DNA from: Craterostigma plantagineum
Taxonomy: Eukaryota; Streptophyta; Magnoliopsida; Lamiales; Linderniaceae
Direction of reading: 5' to 3'
Assembly: GCA_027422505.1 (NCBI GenBank)
Contig: JAPQWV010000001.1
Coordinates: 7,006,001 to 7,070,000, forward strand
DNA length: 64,000 nt
The notes under the pieces were generated by a model. It ran no database searches and was not told where the DNA came from. It saw nothing but the letters and a program-made list of their open reading frames with translations. The position numbers were made by a program, and so were the translations under genes. The number at the start of each line of letters is the position of its first letter. Positions within the stretch are counted from its first letter, which is position 1. This document shows positions 59,220 to 64,000 of this stretch, piece by piece.

Positions 59220-59555
59220 GGAGATTTTGGAACAGAAAGGGTTTAATATCCTCGGTTGTTTTTGATTTAAATGTAAATTTGTATTTGTATATCTCGTATT
59301 TGATTTGGGTTGGATTTGTGTTTGTATCTCTTTGCTTTAAGGTTTCCTTACGTTTTGTTTTGGGGTACGTCATAACGTGTGCGGGCTTGCGTTTGATGTA
59401 ATAATTTATCGTTGTTCTTTTCGATGTTCAGGTTTTTTTGTCCCTTGTTGAGATGTGATTTTTCTTGGCGTGTATATTCTATGATTACAGCTGGGGGCTC
59501 TGTAAATTGCTTTGTATATAAATGATTTTATCTGTCTGACAAGCATATCATTTAT
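59220..59555 (+). other. 3' UTR and downstream region of LSU
   Basis: T-rich with repeated TTTGTATTTG motifs, typical of a plant 3' UTR. No gene. Confidence 0.4.
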
Positions 59556-59818
59556 TCGCTATTTTTTTTTTTTATTTTTTCTGTCCGGAGCCTGGCTATG
59601 GGCTAGCCCCTGCCAGCCGTGAAGATTAGTCACACCACTGGAGTAGGTGGTGCAAATAGCCATTGCCAAAGCCATCTTAGCTTCGATAGTCATGAGGTAT
59701 AACCTCTATGGAAACTTCCCAAAGTCATGTGGGAGGTAGGATTCGAACCCCTGACCTCCTAGTCACATGAAGTTTAGGACCTCTCCCTCAACCGGTAGGG
59801 CTAAGGGGTGGGCTTTGA
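59556..59818 (-). mobile_element. tRNA-derived SINE (minus orientation)
   Basis: Read on the minus strand: an A-box-like TTAGCCCTACCGGTTGAGGG near 59800, box B GGGTTCGAATCC near 59740-59750, a body of about 240 bp, then an A-rich tail (a T-run on the plus strand at 59562-59580). No clear target duplication was found, so it may be older than the SINE in Copia A. Confidence 0.75.
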
Positions 59819-60017
59819 ATAAGTTGAATAAGTACATAGTATCACAAGTAGCTCGAATAGTTTTCAAGCCCATAAAATGAGCTGATGCTCATTTACACCC
59901 CTAGTTTTCAAATTATCCAATGATGATAAAAGACACTCGCAAATAAAATAATAATTTGGTGTTCATACAAAATAACTTATGGAATGGCTTTTTGCCTTCG
60001 ATTTTCCCCGAGGTTTA

Positions 60018-60863
60018 GGGGTGTGCGTGGTGCGGTTTTCGGCCAATTTCGCACCAAACAATTATATGTGGTTCTTTGAAAAACAATTCTCAAACCGCGA
60101 TTTTGAAAAATAAAGCCACACGTATGGTTTCGAGCGGTTTGTTGCGGTTGCGGTGCGGTTTTGAAGTTTTTAACCGAACAAAGAAAATACTTATATTTTA
60201 TCGAATGAATAAATAGTTTTTAAAACGTTAGGCACAAAAACGAGACATTCCCTTGCCTCAGAAACAGGGCGCAAGTCGAGGTATTTGCCTCATATATCGA
60301 AGCGTCACTATTGTCCAAAAAAACTTGTATCGTTATCTTATTTTTATATTAGGGGCCAATTTTTTTATTTTAATATATTGGTTTAGCTTTGTGGTCCGAT
60401 TGGAAACTCAAAATATAAATAGTAGGTCAATTTGTTATTAAATGTTCGAGTCGTATCTATTTTAACCCTACATGGGCCGTTTGTTCTTATAGAAACAAGT
60501 TTAAAATAAAAAATAAATTAAGTATGTTAGTAATGATATAACTTTCATATTATCAACAAAAGTAGCATATAATTAAAAGATTTATTAGTAAAGAAAAATA
60601 ATTAAACTAAAAAATAAATTTCGCATATGACTATTGTACGATTATTATAAAGAAAAATTAGATATAATTAGTAAAAAAAATTAGAAAACAAAAGTGCGGT
60701 TCGGTGCGGTGCAGTTTGTACAACAAATTCACACATCACCACTATTACGATGCGGTTTTGTAAATAAAATTAAACCGCGGTTTTGGAGGTTAATTATATT
60801 ATACGGTGCGATGTGGTGCGGTGCGGGCTGTGCAGGCTGTTTTCGAAAACCGTTGCACACCCC
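60018..60863. mobile_element. TIR element (hAT-like), about 850 bp, non-autonomous
   Basis: The left end is GGGGTGTGCGTGGTGCGGTT; the right end on the minus strand is GGGGTGTGCAACGGTTTTCG. GGTGCGG and AACCGC motifs are repeated near both ends. I could not find a matching 8-bp duplication, so the exact borders are uncertain. It has no coding content. Confidence 0.6.
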
Positions 60864-61255
60864 AAACGGGAACTTGATATATGATAATAGTAAAAAAAAT
60901 AAAGGACACTTACTTTGATCATTCTAAATTCTTCTTCTTAAAAATATAGTCAATATGTTTGATTGATGATTGATGGTGTGTGTTGCAGAGTAGGATATTA
61001 TTGAGTTAAATTTATCTTTCCTTATTTGTAGTTCTTCTGTTAGGATACGATTGTTTGTATCTTGGTGTATATTGTACATAGATAGAATTGTACGCTCCTA
61101 TAAAAGGGAGATCATTATTTAATGAAATACACAATTTTTTCTACAGATCCTCACTAAACTATATGGTATCAGAGCCTCTTGCAAGGTCTCGAATAAATCA
61201 ACAACCTTCGTAGTTGTTAACCTTGGTATTTTACAACCTTGATTGTTGTACATCA

Positions 61256-63900
61256 ATGTCGACTGAATCAATTGTTACCAGCCCCAAAAACCTGAAGACT
61301 CCAGTAATCCTCAGAAAATTGGAGACTTACAGAACCTTCGATCCACCCACAGACTCAATGGGAAAAACTACTTGAAGTGGTCTCATTTTATTCGCACATA
61401 CCTTAAAGGTAAATGAAGACTCAAACATCTTCTCGTAGAAGGCTCTAAATATGATGATCCTAACTTTGAGGCATGGGATGAAGAAGATTCCATGATTATG
61501 TCTTGGTTATGGGAATCCATGGATCCACAAAAAAGTGATACATGCTTGTTCCTATCCAGCTCCAAGGAGATATGGGAATATGTTAGTCGAACCTATTCCA
61601 AGGCACATGATGCTGCACAGGCACACGAAATCAAAGTCAAGACGGCTGCTACAAAGCAAGGGGACATAACTGTCACTGAATATGCCAATTGACTCCAGTA
61701 TGGCAAGAACTTGATCACTATCGGACATTTGAGATGAAGTGTACGGAGGATGCCAAAACCTTAAAAAGGTTTATTGAAAAGGATCGAACATATTATTTCC
61801 TAGCAGGCCTAAATCCTGAGTTCGATCAAGTACGGGTGGGAAAAGAAGATATGCCTTCTTTGGAAGAAACAATTGCCTTGATTCGAGAAAAAGAAAGCAG
61901 AAGATCAGTCATGCTTGAATCCCAGCCAACCGAAGGGTCTGCCATGGTTGCAAAGTCAGAATTGCCAAAGATATCAAACAAAGAAACTCGAGGAAAGGGA
62001 AACAAAGATGATTTATGGTGTGATCACTGTCGGAAGCCGAGACACACTAGAGAAACTTGCTGGAAAATACATGGCAAACCATCAAGCAGAGAATGGGGGA
62101 AATCTAGGAAATCAACAAAGGTCTCAGGCGAATATAACAGAAAGCTCCAACATAGAGGAAAGCAAAGAGGGTGGGAGATTCAATAGTGAGGAAGTTGCTT
62201 GTCTGAGGAGTTTGCTTCAGCCCCTACGGAAGCCTGCTTCTGCAACTCTTCGTTGACTCCATCAGGTAATCTTTCATTCTGTGGATGTTCAAAAGCCTCA
62301 GAAACAGTCCCTGACCACTCTTGGATTTTAGACTCAGGTGCCAACGACCATATGACTCCTACATTTAGCCTATTTCGTTCTCACACTCCTTGTCCTAGGA
62401 ACAGGAAAATTGTTGTTGCCAATGGGTCTCTAGCCACTGCCGTAGGGATTGGAAATATATCACTTTTACCAGGCCTCCTACTCAAAGATGTCTCACATGT
62501 CTCAAAATCATATACTAGTCTTATTTCTGTAAAAAGACTAACCGATGACCTCAAATGTCATGCTACCTTCTTTCGCTCTCATTGTAGTATTCAGGAACTG
62601 AGGTCGCGGAGAAGGATTGAACTTGCTGAAGAAAGGGACGGTCTCTACCATATGAATCCACACAATACACTTCACAGTAACTTAACTACTTCTTATTTGA
62701 GTATATTCAATAGAGACTCCATTTGGTTATATCATAAGCGTCTAGGACATCCCTCCTTTACCTCTTTAAAAGTCATGTTTCCAAAGCTTTTTTATGGTTT
62801 AGATATTGCCGATTTTTAGTGTGAAATATGTAGTATGGCTAAACATACTCGTATCTCATTTCCCATTAGCAATAAAAGATCTTCTTCGCCTTTTCAGTTG
62901 ATTCATAGTGATATTTGGGGGACCCTCCTCTATCCCAAACATCTCTGGAACAAGATGGTTTGTCACTTTTATAGATGATTGAACCCAGTCACATGGTTGT
63001 TCCTTCTAAAACAGAAATCCCCAGTCAGCCTCATTATACCTCAGTTTCATAACATGGTGCAATCAATTTGGAGCCAAAATAAAAATGTTCCGAACCGACA
63101 ATGCCAAATACTATTTCAATAATACTTTGTCCGCCTACTTTCAGTCGCATGGCATCGTACATGAATCATCTAGCGTCTACACACCCCAATAAAATGGGGT
63201 GGCTGAAAGAAAAAATAGGCATTTACTTGACACTGTTCGAATATTACTCCGTCAGAATAATGTTCCAAAAAATTATTGGGGGGAAACTGTTTTGAATGCT
63301 GCTTATATGATAAACATGCTACCTTCAGGAGTTCTCGGCAACAAGAGTCCTGTTGCAATTCTAAGTGATTTTTATCCACATTTTAAGACTTCCAAGGCCT
63401 TACTCCTCGAATATTTGGATGTACTGCTTCTGTTCATGTTCATAGCCATCTAAAAGGGAAGCTAGATCCTAGAGCCATTAAGTGTGTGTTCATCGGGTAT
63501 TCGAACACACAAAAGGGGTACAAATGCTACAATCCTAAGTTAAGGATAACATATATGTCCGCTGATGTCACATTCTTAGAAAACAAACCATAATTTTCAG
63601 AATCCTATCTTCAGGGGAGAATGTTGTCAATAAAGATAGTATTGAACCCTTAAAGGATCTTGATATACCTCAATATTTGCCTAGACCAACATCTCACCCA
63701 CAACCCGAGTTAGCCCAAAGTGAGCAGCCCCAGTCTGAGTCAGCCCAAAGTGAGCAGCCTCCTATGGGTAGCTTCGAACCCTTCGAATCCCCGAGGCGTG
63801 CCCCTCTCCTAAGCCAAAGGCACACGGACGGTACTCCTTCTTTGCACAAGATCGTCACGCCGGCACCTCACGAACGACGTAGTTGTTCTTGCAAGTGCGG
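61256..63900 (+). pseudogene. Copia C gag-pol, many stops
   Basis: The gag starts at MSTESIVTSPKN (61256) and is broken by stops near 61360-61420 and 61690. It continues with FIEKDRTYYFLAGLNPEFDQ and a CCHC knuckle (CDHCRKPRHTRETCW). Protease is HSWILDSGANDHMTP (about 62315-62365), then pre-integrase LYHKRLGHPSF, integrase remnants (LIHSDIWG; NGVAERKNRHLLD at about 63195-63235) and a C-terminal low-complexity Gln/Pro/Ser part (63660-63900). Stops and shifts near 62820, 62970, 63120 and 63190 show long decay. No reverse transcriptase is visible before the window ends. Confidence 0.82.
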
Positions 63901-63926
63901 CTAGGCCAAGAACGAGCTGCTTGCTG

Positions 63927-63928
<2 letters not shown>

Positions 63929-64000
<72 letters not shown>
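63929..64000. repeat. GA microsatellite at the window edge
   Basis: At least 34 uninterrupted GA repeats; the tract runs off the window. Confidence 0.95.

Larger units (their letters stand above)
61039..64000 (+). mobile_element. Degenerate Copia element C (5' part; continues beyond the window)
   Basis: A probable 5' LTR starts TGTTAGGATACGATTG at 61039 and ends near 61145 (TTTTCTACA). A primer site for initiator tRNA-Met (TGGTATCAGAGCC) lies at about 61165. The gag-pol frames on the plus strand follow. The 3' end is not in the window. Confidence 0.8.

Noticed and set aside
60008..60871. 8-bp target duplication for the 60-kb TIR element
   Set aside because: The flanks GAGGTTTA and AAACGGGA do not match in any reasonable register, so the borders stay approximate.

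Overview
This is nuclear DNA of a eudicot-type flowering plant. Genes are intron-containing with GT-AG splicing, intergenic DNA is AT-rich, and most of the window is nested transposable elements typical of plants (MULE, hAT, Copia, chromovirus-like Gypsy, Cassandra-like LTR, SINEs, Harbinger). I cannot name the species.

Host genes: the 3' end of a RING plus PHD-like zinc-finger gene (378-1442, +); a 67-aa small protein gene (1872-2075, -); a seven-exon eIF2B delta subunit gene (17606-20778, -); a degenerate-looking tRNA-Asp(GTC) (47699-47770, -); an intronless UPF0496/DUF677 gene (48280-49494, +); and a RESPONSE TO LOW SULFUR (LSU) family gene (58926-59219, +).

Mobile elements, left to right. 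(1) A 14.1-kb MULE (2316-16391) has a perfect 9-bp target duplication. It carries a broken MULE transposase, two head-facing inverted copies of a DUF1985-Ulp1 protease gene (both broken), a DEK_C-domain reading frame, and seven spacer blocks of about 21-bp repeats sharing a GGGACC/GGTCCC core. (2) A Copia element (21377-29696, -) is interrupted by a SINE and by a 2.37-kb solo LTR. (3) A 13.4-kb hAT element (30398-43754) has a perfect 8-bp target duplication. It has been invaded by a Cassandra-like solo LTR with 5S rRNA-like sequence, by a complete Gypsy element (31922-41629) and by a 412-bp MITE. (4) A short hAT-type element (49921-52049) contains a poly(A) retroposon with a 16-bp target duplication. 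(5) A Harbinger-type MITE lies at 52181-52992. (6) A very young Tnt1-like Copia (53132-58148, -) has LTRs that look identical and only one frameshift seen. (7) A SINE, a TIR element and a decayed Copia follow, ending in a GA microsatellite at the window edge.

The most unusual object is the MULE: a symmetric pair of protease genes around a transposase, with similarly spaced repeat blocks in its gene spacers and in intron 1 of both protease genes. One protease copy has apparently lost both its catalytic His and Cys. All frameshifts noted were read by eye and could include assembly errors.
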